A stretch of 8,196 nucleotides of DNA, taken from positions 1 to 8,196 of the forward strand of contig JAFAPJ010000091.1 in assembly GCA_019247255.1 (NCBI GenBank). The letters are read 5' to 3'. Source of the DNA: Methylobacteriaceae bacterium (lineage in GTDB: Bacteria > Pseudomonadota > Alphaproteobacteria > Rhizobiales > Beijerinckiaceae). How positions within the stretch are numbered: position 1 is the first letter of the stretch; each line of letters starts with the position of its first letter. A program made the translations under genes and the position numbers. Below, one piece after another: positions 1 through 7,198 of the stretch. The notes beneath the pieces are model-generated. The model had not been told where the DNA came from. It was given only the letters and a program-made list of their open reading frames with translations, and searched no databases.

Positions 1-1
1 G

Positions 2-553
2 GGCTGGCAGGAAGTGCGGCTCGACATCGATCCGGAGGTCCGGCCCGACATCGTCGCATCCATCACCGATCTCGGGCCCGTCCCCGCGGGTAGCTGCGAC
101 GCGATCTGGTGCTCGCACAATCTCGAGCATCTGTGCGCCCACGAGGTGCCGCGAGCGCTGGCCGAGTTCCGTCGCGTGCTGAACCCGTCCGGCTTCGCGC
201 TGATCCGCTCGCCCGACCTCGCGGCCGTCTGCGCGATCCTCCTCGAGCGGGGCCCTGACGCCGTCGTGTACCGCTCGCCCGCCGGCCCGGTGACCGCGAT
301 CGACATGCTCTACGGCCATTCGGCCTCGATCGCGCGCGGGAACGCCTACATGCGCCACGGCACGGGCTTCACCCGCGACCGGCTCGACCGTCTCTGCCGC
401 GAGGCCGGTTTCGCGAGCGTGCTGACCGGATGCACCGAAAGCCTCGAGGTCTGGGCCGCGGCCTTCATGCCGCGGGCGGATGAGGGTCGGATCGCGGGCG
501 CGCTGCGCGCCGCCGGGCTCCGTCTCACCGAGGCTGCGGGCGAGCCGGCATGA
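2..553 (+). CDS. SAM-dependent methyltransferase, C-terminal part (5' end outside window)
   Basis: Partial gene; the reading frame is open from base 2, and residues before the internal GTG at 14 (GWQE) continue the fold, so the true start lies upstream. What remains looks like the second half of a class I (Rossmann) methyltransferase: an acidic strand-2 motif LDIDP (about 20-34), the strand-4 stretch ending SHNLEHL (113-133), then EFRRVLNPSGFALI (163-204), typical of the Methyltransf_11-like families. The glycine-rich SAM motif I must lie upstream of the window. A GFTRDRLDRLCREAGF segment near 365-415 fits the usual C-terminal helix and strand. It probably transfers a methyl group from SAM in the cytoplasm. 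Its stop overlaps the start of a large glycosyltransferase gene, so a sugar or glycan-chain acceptor is a reasonable inference, but the acceptor is not readable from sequence. Family confidence is good; substrate is unknown. Confidence 0.82.
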   Translation, partial: GWQEVRLDIDPEVRPDIVASITDLGPVPAGSCDAIWCSHNLEHLCAHEVPRALAEFRRVLNPSGFALIRSPDLAAVCAILLERGPDAVVYRSPAGPVTAIDMLYGHSASIARGNAYMRHGTGFTRDRLDRLCREAGFASVLTGCTESLEVWAAAFMPRADEGRIAGALRAAGLRLTEAAGEPA

Positions 554-2880
554 GCGCGCCGGGCTCCGCGTCGCAGCCCGCGCTCCAAGGCCCCGAGTTC
601 TTCGATCCCGCACGCCACGCGGGCGCTCTGGCGCTCGCGGCGGCCCGCGCCCTCCGGGCCGGGGATATCGAGACGGCGCATCGCCTGGCCGACCGGCGCT
701 GCCGCATCCGGCCCCCGGCCGAGGCGCACGACTTTCTCCTGCGCGCGACCGCCCGCCGGCTTCTCGGCGACCGGGACGGCGCCCTCGCGGATGCCAGGGA
801 GGCGGCCGCCATCGATCCGGACGACCGGTTCGCGGCTCGCATGCTCCTCCGCTCGCCCGAGGCGGGTGAGCGCGGGCGGGCGGCCCAGGCTCTCCTGCGC
901 TCGGAGCGCGATCCGGCGCTCCTCGCCGAGGCGGCCCGGGTCCTCTCGGCCGAGGGCGTGACGACGATCGGCGCCCTTCGGTCCGATCCCCTCGCGGATA
1001 GCATCGCCGGGTGGCTCGCCTGGGCCGACGGCCCGGCGCCGCGTCTCGACATCCTGCGCGACGGGTCCGATCCCGAGACCCTCCATCTCGAAGCCGACCC
1101 GTCTCACCCGCTCCGGTCAGTCCTCGGCCACGCGGCCGAGATTCGGGTGGCGTTCCCGCGCGACGCGTCGTTCGTCGCCATCCACGCCCCCGGCGGCTGG
1201 CTCGCTGAGACCACCTTCCTGCGCGAGCCGCGCCCGACCCCGCGGACGCGGCCGCCGCAGGAGGCGTCGGCGCGGCCGCACGTGACCGTGATCGTGCCCG
1301 TCTATGCGGACCTCGCGGCCACGCGCCGCTGCCTGCAGACCCTGCTCGCGGATACGCCGCGGCACGTCGACCGAACGATCGTCCTCGTGGACGACGCGAG
1401 CCCGGACCCGGCATTGACCGCGCTTCTCGACAGCCACGCGGCGGCCGGCGAGGTCAGGCTCGTCCGCAACCCCGCCAATCTCGGCTTCGCGGCAAGCGTC
1501 AATCGCGGGCTCGCCGAGGCGCCCGGCGACGTCCTCATCCTCAACGCCGATACCGTCCTGCCGCTCCGCTGCCTCGACCGGCTCGCGCGCGCCGCCCGCT
1601 CGGCCCCGGATATCGGGACCGTGACGCCGCTCTCGAATAACGGCGAGGCGACGAGCCTCCCGCGGCCCTTCGTCGAGAACCCGCTCCCGGACTGGGACGA
1701 GCTCGTCGCGATCGACCATGCGGCGGCCGAGGCCAATCGGGGCCTCACGGTCGAGCTTCCGAACGGGACCGGCTTCTGCCTCTACGTCACGGCGGCCTGC
1801 CTCGACGCCGTGGGCCCGCTCGCGGTCGCGTTCGGGCGTGGCTATCTCGAGGATGTCGATTTCTGCCTGCGGGCCGCGCAGGCCGGCTTCCGCAACGTCT
1901 GCGCGGCCGACGTCTATGTCGGGCACGCGGGCTCCCGGTCCTTCGGGGCCGGCAAGCGCGCGCTCGTCGTCCGCAATCTCCGCATTCTCGAGGCGCGCCA
2001 TCCGGGCTACGAGCGCGCCTCCGCGGCCTTCGTGGCGCAGGACCCGCTCGCGCCGGCGCGCGCCGCGATCGACGCGCGCATGACGGCGCTCCGGCCGGCC
2101 TCGCACCTCGTCGTGCTCGGCGATGGCCGAGCGGCCCATCTTGGCGGAACCGGGGAACCAACCCTCGTCGCGGAGGCCGCGCTGCGCGCCGGGCGGATCA
2201 CGCTCAAGCTGAACGATCCGGACGGCGGCTTCCCGCAGGGGCTGGTTCTGGAGGCGCCTCTCGGCGGGGGTGCCCGGCTCGCGGCCGCCCTGGCGCGCCT
2301 GCCGCTCGCCGCGGTCTCGTGCCCGGACCCGGAGAACGTGCCGGACGACGTGCTGCGGGCCCTCGCGCGGCTCGGCCTGCCCGACGCGGCGCCGATCTCG
2401 CGACCCGTCCGCTTCGCGCCCGCTCCCAAGCTGGCGCGACCCTCGCGCGCCGCGCGGGTCGCCCTGATCCCGGGCGGTCCGCCGGGCACGGCGCGCCACG
2501 TCCGCCTGAAGCAGCTCGTCCAAGCCTGGACCACCCGCGCGGAGGCGCCCGAACTCGTGGTCGTCGGCGGGACGCCCGACGACCTCGCCACCATGGCGAT
2601 GGGCCGGGTCCACGTCACGGGTCCCGTGCCGGTCGTCGAGATGCCGGCGCTCCTCGCGCGGCTCGGGGTGACGAGGCTTATCTTCCCCGATCCCGTGCCG
2701 GCCGACCATCCGGTCGCGCGGCTCGCGGCCGAGACGGGCCTTCCGGCGGCGGCGTTGTCGCCGTTCCCGGTCGGGGTCTCGCTGACGCTCGGGCCGATGA
2801 CCCCGGCCGCGGCGAGCGAGCGCCTGGTCGCGTGGGCGATCGAGGACGATGTCGCGCCGGTCGTGAGGCGGGCGGCATGA
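550..2880 (+). CDS. Multidomain family 2 glycosyltransferase (TPR-like - GT-A - degenerate GT-B-like)
   Basis: The ATG at 550 overlaps the preceding stop as ATGA, giving 776 residues, far longer than a single GT2 domain (about 250-300). Residues 20-110 are alanine/arginine-rich paired helices resembling TPR repeats; about 165-235 is a beta-rich stretch. Residues 244-470 are a GT-A catalytic domain: HVTVIVPVY at 244, the nucleotide-binding DDAS at 281-284, NLGFAASVNRGL, the DxD-equivalent NAD at 332-334, the acceptor-loop NGTGF at 405-409, EDVDFC at 434-439 and H459 in a GHAGSRSFG segment. From about 518 to 776 the sequence resembles both halves of a GT-B fold (HLVVLGDGR at 519, RVALIPGG at 636, GLPAAAL near the end) but I find no EX7E motif. 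Predicted to transfer an activated sugar to a growing surface glycan at the cytoplasmic side; no transmembrane segment is evident. The donor is unknown. Confidence 0.9.
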   Translation: MSAPGSASQPALQGPEFFDPARHAGALALAAARALRAGDIETAHRLADRRCRIRPPAEAHDFLLRATARRLLGDRDGALADAREAAAIDPDDRFAARMLLRSPEAGERGRAAQALLRSERDPALLAEAARVLSAEGVTTIGALRSDPLADSIAGWLAWADGPAPRLDILRDGSDPETLHLEADPSHPLRSVLGHAAEIRVAFPRDASFVAIHAPGGWLAETTFLREPRPTPRTRPPQEASARPHVTVIVPVYADLAATRRCLQTLLADTPRHVDRTIVLVDDASPDPALTALLDSHAAAGEVRLVRNPANLGFAASVNRGLAEAPGDVLILNADTVLPLRCLDRLARAARSAPDIGTVTPLSNNGEATSLPRPFVENPLPDWDELVAIDHAAAEANRGLTVELPNGTGFCLYVTAACLDAVGPLAVAFGRGYLEDVDFCLRAAQAGFRNVCAADVYVGHAGSRSFGAGKRALVVRNLRILEARHPGYERASAAFVAQDPLAPARAAIDARMTALRPASHLVVLGDGRAAHLGGTGEPTLVAEAALRAGRITLKLNDPDGGFPQGLVLEAPLGGGARLAAALARLPLAAVSCPDPENVPDDVLRALARLGLPDAAPISRPVRFAPAPKLARPSRAARVALIPGGPPGTARHVRLKQLVQAWTTRAEAPELVVVGGTPDDLATMAMGRVHVTGPVPVVEMPALLARLGVTRLIFPDPVPADHPVARLAAETGLPAAALSPFPVGVSLTLGPMTPAAASERLVAWAIEDDVAPVVRRAA

Positions 2881-5198
2881 CGATCCCGGTCCTGCCGCCG
2901 CTTCGGGCGGTCCCGTCGCTGCTCGGCACCTTCGAACGCGCCGGCGAGCTCGCCTTCGCGGGCTACGCGCTCGACCCCGCCGACCCCGCCCGCCGCTTCG
3001 CGGTCGACCTTCTCGTCGACGGCGAGCCGGCCGCGCTGGTTCGGGCCGATCGTTTCGACCGTCGGCTGTTCGCCGGCGGCATCGGCGACGGGTGTCATGC
3101 CTTCGCCTGGGCGGGCGATCCGGCGCTTCTCGCGGGCGCCCGGCAGATCGAGGCGCGGCTCGCCAATGACGGGACGCCCGTCGGGCGCGCCATCGACCTT
3201 TGGCGCAGCCCGATTTCCAAGCGCGCCCGCGCGAGCCGGACCGGAACCGTCTCCTGGAGCTCGGGGCTCCGTCTCTACGGGCACGCCCTGGCGCGGCATC
3301 CCTCGCGGGCGCCGCTCGTGCGGGTGCGGGAAGGCGGCGACCTTGCCGCCGAGGCGCGGCCGCTCCGCTGGGCGCCATCGCGCGACGCGGGGCTCGCGCC
3401 GGACCTCGTCCCCTTCAGCCTCCACCTGCCGGAGCGCTTCGCGGACGGCCGGGTCCATCGCCTCACGGTCGAGGACGAGAGCGGCGTCGAGCTCGAGGGA
3501 AGCCCGCTCGTCATGCTCGCGTTTCCCGACGGGCTCGCGCGGCTTCTGCCCTCCGGGCCGGGAGCGCTCGACGGGCTCAGGGCCGATTGGTTCGATCGGC
3601 TCTGCCCCGGCTCGGTCCCGCTGGCGGATTACGCGGCCTGGGACGCCGCCCTCCCGCCCGAGGACGTCCCGCTCGACCGCCAGGGTTCGCTTCGCGTGCT
3701 CCTGATCGGCGCGGACGGGCTCGAGGACGCGGAGGCGGCGCTCCGGGCGCAGACGCAGGCCCGCTGGTCGGCCGCCTGCGTCGAGGCCGAGGACGGCGCC
3801 TTCCTGCCCGAGGACCTCGCGGAAGGCGCGCTCGCCGACCTCTGGCAGGAGGACGTCGTGGTCCTCCTGCGCACCGCGACGCGGCTCCGGCCCGACGCCC
3901 TGGCGGCGCTCGCATGGGCGCTCCGATCGGCGCCGGACGCGGTCGCGGCCTATGGCGACCTCGAGGTCGAGCGGGACGGGGGCGCCGACCCGATGTTCTT
4001 CGGCGCTTTCGATGTCGAGCGGCAGCTCGAGCAGGGTTACGCGGCGCAGGTCCTGGCGGTCAGGATCGAGGCTCTGCGCGCGGCGCTCACGCTGAGGCCC
4101 ACGAGCCTCGAGCGGCTCTGCCTCGCGCTCCTCGAGGTCACGCCGGACGGCACCGATCGGATCCTGCACCGGCCGGGGATCGTCGGGCGAATCCTGCCTC
4201 CGACGCCCGCGGACGCGGCCCGGGTCGCCGCGGCCTCGATCGCGCATCTCGCGGCCCGCGAAGTCGCGGCCGAGGCGGTCGCCGGCGCGGGCTCGGCCTT
4301 GCCGGCTGTCCGCGTCCGGCGCGCCCCCGAGCCCGGCCTCGTCTCGATCGTGATCTCGACGCGCAACCGGCACGACCTCCTCGCGCCCTGCCTCGATTCG
4401 ATCCGAGCCCGGACGGAAGCCGACCGCTACGAGATCGTGCTCGTGGATAACGGCTCGAGCGAGCCCGAGACGCTCGACCTCCTGTCGGACCTCCGGCTTC
4501 AGGGCGTCCGCGTGGTGTCCAGTCCGGGCCCGTTCAACTACGCGCAGCTCAACAATCGCGGCGTCGAGGCGGCGCGGGGCCCTCTCGTCTGCCTCCTCAA
4601 CAATGACACCGAGATCCTCGGGCCGGGCTGGCTCGACGAGCTCGCCTCACGGATCACGGAGCCCGATGTCGGGGCCGTCGGAGCCGTGCTCCGGTGGCCG
4701 AACGGCATGGTCCAGCATGGCGGGATCGTCCTGGGGCCAGGCTTCTCCGCCGCCGATGCCTTCAACGACCAGCTCGCGACCGATCCCGGGCATGGCGACC
4801 TCCTGCGCGTCGCCCGTGAGGCGAGCGCCGCGACTGCGGCCTGCCTCCTCGTTCGCAGGGCCGATTACCAGGCCCTTGGCGGCTTCGACGAGGTCGCGTT
4901 CCCCGTGCTGTTCAACGATGTTGATTTCTGCCTGCGGCTCCGCGCGGCGGGCCGGCGCGTCGTGGTCACGCCCTATGTCGAGATCCTGCATCGGGAATCG
5001 GCTTCGCGGGGGCGCGACGAAGGGCCGGCGCAGGCGGCACGGTACCGGCGCGAGCTGACCGAGCTGCGACGACGCTGGGGCGCGGCGCTCGCCGCCGATC
5101 CGGCCTACAATCCCTTCCTCAACACCGACCCCTATCCCTTCTCGGCGCTCGCCGCCCGGCCGCGGGACCCGAAGCCCCGATTCCGCACGCTCCCTTGA
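2877..5198 (+). CDS. Tandem GT-A family 2 glycosyltransferase with beta-sandwich N-terminus and degenerate first GT domain
   Basis: I chose the ATG at 2877 because it overlaps the previous stop (ATGA), has a GAGG ribosome site at 2865-2868, and begins the conserved protein; the frame is open further upstream but that is a shadow of the preceding gene. The protein has 773 residues. Residues 15-110 and 123-217 look like two beta-sandwich modules (VDLLVDGEP at 43-51; GDGCHAF at 70-76). Residues 271-450 match a GT-A domain in pattern (SLRVLLIG, AYGDLE at 358-363), but the metal-binding acidic motif is replaced by RTATRL at 332-337. Residues 488-710 are an intact GT-A domain: LVSIVISTRNR at 488, DNGSS at 524-528, FNYAQLNNRG, NND at 575-577, VQHGGIVLG, FNDVDFC at 679-685 and HRES at 705-708. 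It resembles COG1216-type tandem transferases of polysaccharide loci. It likely extends the same glycan as the upstream transferase; the linkage is unknown. Confidence 0.9.
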   Translation: MTIPVLPPLRAVPSLLGTFERAGELAFAGYALDPADPARRFAVDLLVDGEPAALVRADRFDRRLFAGGIGDGCHAFAWAGDPALLAGARQIEARLANDGTPVGRAIDLWRSPISKRARASRTGTVSWSSGLRLYGHALARHPSRAPLVRVREGGDLAAEARPLRWAPSRDAGLAPDLVPFSLHLPERFADGRVHRLTVEDESGVELEGSPLVMLAFPDGLARLLPSGPGALDGLRADWFDRLCPGSVPLADYAAWDAALPPEDVPLDRQGSLRVLLIGADGLEDAEAALRAQTQARWSAACVEAEDGAFLPEDLAEGALADLWQEDVVVLLRTATRLRPDALAALAWALRSAPDAVAAYGDLEVERDGGADPMFFGAFDVERQLEQGYAAQVLAVRIEALRAALTLRPTSLERLCLALLEVTPDGTDRILHRPGIVGRILPPTPADAARVAAASIAHLAAREVAAEAVAGAGSALPAVRVRRAPEPGLVSIVISTRNRHDLLAPCLDSIRARTEADRYEIVLVDNGSSEPETLDLLSDLRLQGVRVVSSPGPFNYAQLNNRGVEAARGPLVCLLNNDTEILGPGWLDELASRITEPDVGAVGAVLRWPNGMVQHGGIVLGPGFSAADAFNDQLATDPGHGDLLRVAREASAATAACLLVRRADYQALGGFDEVAFPVLFNDVDFCLRLRAAGRRVVVTPYVEILHRESASRGRDEGPAQAARYRRELTELRRRWGAALAADPAYNPFLNTDPYPFSALAARPRDPKPRFRTLP

Positions 5199-5205
5199 CC
5201 GGCCG

Positions 5206-5220
5206 GTCCGGCTGCCGGAC
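5206..5220 (+). other. Short GC-rich stem-loop between the glycan genes and the acyl-CoA dehydrogenase gene
   Basis: Six perfectly complementary bases, GTCCGG and CCGGAC, flank a three-base CTG loop, starting eight bases after the transferase stop codon. No T-run follows, so it is not a classical intrinsic terminator. It could stabilise the 3' end of the glycan-operon message or assist termination in another way. At this GC content such hairpins are common by chance. Confidence 0.3.
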
Positions 5221-5255
5221 AGCTGCGAGCCCAGCGCTCCCGGTGGTCGCCTCCC

Positions 5256-6431
5256 ATGAACGCACGTCCCGAGCCCTCCCGCTTCGCCCCCGCCTCGCCG
5301 TTCTTCACGCCGGAGCATGAGCTCCTTCGCGACCAGGTGCGCCGCTTCGTCGAGACCGAGATCAAGCCGCAGGCCGATGCCTGGGAGGAGGAGGGCTTCG
5401 TGCCCCGCGCGCTGCTCCGCCGGATGGGCGAGCTCGGCTTTCTCGGCATCCGCTACCCGGAGGAGTTCGGCGGCTCGGGGCTCGACACGCTCGCGACCGT
5501 CGTGCTCGCGGAGGAGCTCGGGCGATCGACCTATTCGGGCGTCGCGATCACGGCGCTCGTCCATACCGACATGGCGTCCGTCCACGTCTTCAACGCGGGA
5601 AGCCCCGAGCAGAAGGCGCGCTGGCTGCCCGGCATCGTCGCGGGCGAGGTGATCACGGCGGTGGCGGTGACGGAGCCCGACGCGGGGTCGGACGTGAAGG
5701 GGATACGCACGACGGCGCGGCCGGTCCCCGGCGGCTACGTCCTCGACGGGGCGAAGCTCTACATCACGAACGGGGTCCATGCGGACCTCTATTGCGTGGC
5801 CGCGAAGACGGCGGCGGGCGGGGCGGCCTCGCGGGCCGTCACCATGTTCCTCGTCGAGAAGGGAACGCCGGGCTTCCGGGTCGCGCGCGCGCTCGACAAG
5901 CACGGCTGGCGCTCCTCCGACACGGCCGAGCTCGTCTTCGAGGAGTGCTTCGTCCCGGCCTCCGCGGTTCTGGGCGAGGAAGGCCGCGGCTTCTATGCCA
6001 TCATGACGAACTTTCAGAACGAGCGCATCGTGCTCGGCGCGATGGCGATGGGCGAGGCTCAGGCCGCGCTCGACCTGACGCTCGATTACGTGAAGACCCG
6101 CCGCGCTTTCGGGGTGCCGCTCTACGACAAGCAGGCGATCCGCCAGCGCCTCGCGATGCTGGCCGCCAAGGTCGAGGCCGGCCGCCAGCTCGTCTACGCG
6201 ACCGCCTGGCGGGACGCGCAGGGCCAGGACGTCACCCGCGAGGTCTCCATGCTGAAGGCGTTCTGCGGCGAGCTCGTGAACGAGGTCATGTACGACTGCC
6301 TCCAGTTCCACGGCGGCTTCGGCTATATGCGCGGCACCGCGATCGAGCGCATGGCCCGGGACGCCCGGATCCAGGCGATCGGGGGCGGCGCGACCGAAGT
6401 CATGCTGGAGGAGGTCGCCAAGCGCTTGTGA
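5256..6431 (+). CDS. Acyl-CoA dehydrogenase
   Basis: A full-length 391-residue acyl-CoA dehydrogenase, the usual size for this soluble FAD flavoprotein family. It introduces a trans-2 double bond into an acyl-CoA thioester and passes electrons to electron-transfer flavoprotein. The three family domains are clear: an N-terminal helical domain (FFTPEHELLRDQVRRFVE; YPEEFGGSGLD), a central beta domain with the FAD/substrate motif TEPDAGSD at 139-146 and YITNG, and a C-terminal helical domain with RRAFG at 282-286 and QFHGGFGYMRG ending at 360. Residue 360, where medium- and short-chain enzymes carry the catalytic Glu, is Gly; E256 in NER matches the base position of isovaleryl-CoA and long-chain enzymes. 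The ATG at 5256 has only a weak GGTGG site (5242-5246). It has no ETF or thiolase neighbours here, so chain length and pathway (fatty acid or branched amino acid breakdown) are open. Confidence 0.95.
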   Translation: MNARPEPSRFAPASPFFTPEHELLRDQVRRFVETEIKPQADAWEEEGFVPRALLRRMGELGFLGIRYPEEFGGSGLDTLATVVLAEELGRSTYSGVAITALVHTDMASVHVFNAGSPEQKARWLPGIVAGEVITAVAVTEPDAGSDVKGIRTTARPVPGGYVLDGAKLYITNGVHADLYCVAAKTAAGGAASRAVTMFLVEKGTPGFRVARALDKHGWRSSDTAELVFEECFVPASAVLGEEGRGFYAIMTNFQNERIVLGAMAMGEAQAALDLTLDYVKTRRAFGVPLYDKQAIRQRLAMLAAKVEAGRQLVYATAWRDAQGQDVTREVSMLKAFCGELVNEVMYDCLQFHGGFGYMRGTAIERMARDARIQAIGGGATEVMLEEVAKRL

Positions 6432-6574
6432 GCGCGGCCGCCCGAGCTGCGCTCGTCGCGTCGGTTGCGCGAAATCCGCGCCGGAGGCGATGAAGATCGG
6501 GCCGATCGTCGTGCGTGAACCTGCGGCATGCGCGTGCCCGCCCCGCCCAGCACGGTGACGCCGCCCGGCCGGCG
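6432..6574. other. 143-base intergenic region
   Basis: Between the dehydrogenase stop and the likely start of the hydrolase-like gene. It contains two small perfect inverted repeats: CGAGC/GCTCG with a three-base loop (6443-6455) and GCGCG/CGCGC with a five-base AAATC loop (6467-6481). Neither is followed by a T-run. I cannot recognise a sigma-70 promoter. It is the natural place for the promoter of the downstream three-gene unit and, if the AraC protein autoregulates, for its operator. Confidence 0.4.
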
Positions 6575-7198
6575 GTGAGCGAACTCATCATCCGCTTCGC
6601 CCCGAGGCGCGAGCGCGAGGCGCCGCTCCTGGTGCTGTTCCACGAGGACGGGACGGATGAGGCGGTGACGCTGCCGCTCGGCCGTCGGCTGTGGCCGGGT
6701 GCGCCGCTCGCGGCGGTGCGCGGCGGTTATCCGGACGGGCGCGGCTGGCGGCATCTCTCCGAGCCGGCGGACGAGGTCGCCGACCTGTTCCTCGAGACGG
6801 CGGCGGGCGCGCGCATAGCCGCGAGCGTGCGCCGGGCGGCCGCGCGCGAGCCGTCGCTGATCGAGACCGTCGGCATCGGCACCGGAGGGGGCGCGGACGC
6901 GGTGTTGGCGCTGCTCTGCCTCTACCCGAGATTGCTGACGGCGGCGGTGCTGCTAGAACCACGCAGGCGCTGGGCAGGCGGCTGGGAGGAGAGCATAGTG
7001 GCGACCCGCGGCGTCGAGGTGCTGGTCGCGCATGACGAGACCGGCAGCCTCTCCGCGATGATGGACGGCCTGATGCTGTCGCGCTGCGGTCATCGCGCGG
7101 TGCGATGGATCGGCCCGGCCAAGGAACAGACGAACCTCGCGGCCCGCTGGCTCCGTTCGGAACTGCGAGGGGAGACCGAAGGCGAGGACGCCCCATGA
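6575..7198 (+). CDS. Alpha/beta-hydrolase-like protein lacking the catalytic serine (probable pseudoenzyme)
   Basis: The GTG at 6575 gives 207 residues and starts at the first strand of the fold (SELIIRFAP); an in-frame GTG at 6515 would add 20 low-complexity residues and is less likely. Neither has a strong ribosome site. The layout follows the phospholipase/carboxylesterase branch of alpha/beta hydrolases: LLVLFHEDGTDE (18-29), LPLGRRLWPGAPLAAVRG (33-50), the elbow VGIGTGG (99-105) followed by LLCLYPRLLTAAVLLEP (112-128), and a late strand VEVLVAHDE (147-155). The elbow should read GxSxG; here residue 102 is Gly, so there is no nucleophile. The segment where the catalytic His is expected reads IGPAKEQT (179-186), also without His. 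It contains rare codons (two ATA, one CTA-GAA-CCA run). Its stop overlaps the AraC gene start. It may bind a ligand rather than hydrolyse an ester; that is inference. Confidence 0.75.
   Translation: MSELIIRFAPRREREAPLLVLFHEDGTDEAVTLPLGRRLWPGAPLAAVRGGYPDGRGWRHLSEPADEVADLFLETAAGARIAASVRRAAAREPSLIETVGIGTGGGADAVLALLCLYPRLLTAAVLLEPRRRWAGGWEESIVATRGVEVLVAHDETGSLSAMMDGLMLSRCGHRAVRWIGPAKEQTNLAARWLRSELRGETEGEDAP
7184..7188 (+). promoter_or_regulatory. Ribosome binding site deciding the AraC-family gene start
   Basis: GAGGA lies six bases before the ATG at 7195. It supports that start over the longer reading frame that begins within the hydrolase-like gene at 7105. Confidence 0.6.

Noticed and set aside
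2319..2876. Upstream extension of the second transferase in the same frame
   Set aside because: This part overlaps the C-terminal domain of the first transferase, and its translation is arginine/alanine-rich shadow sequence. The ATG at 2877 with GAGG and ATGA overlap is the better start.
1117..4373. Very long open frames on the - strand across both transferase genes
   Set aside because: Their translations are arginine/glycine-rich with no recognisable domain, and they mirror the GC-biased third positions of the + strand genes, which have clear motifs. They are antisense shadows.
4647..6311. 554-codon open frame on the - strand over the acyl-CoA dehydrogenase
   Set aside because: It spans the intergenic gap and covers a conserved + strand enzyme; its translation has no family signal.
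6443..6481. Two short inverted repeats as a possible terminator for the dehydrogenase gene
   Set aside because: The stems are only five base pairs, have no T-tract, and are expected by chance at this GC content.
6490..6558. 22-codon open frame beginning MKIGPIVVREPA with GGAGG just upstream
   Set aside because: The GGAGG is only two bases from the ATG, too close for good initiation, and the C-terminal half is proline/cysteine/arginine-rich. It could be a leader peptide or chance; I cannot support it as a gene.
7105..7194. 30-residue N-terminal extension of the AraC-family regulator
   Set aside because: It lies within the hydrolase-like coding region, reads as low-complexity sequence, and the ATG at 7195 has a good ribosome site.
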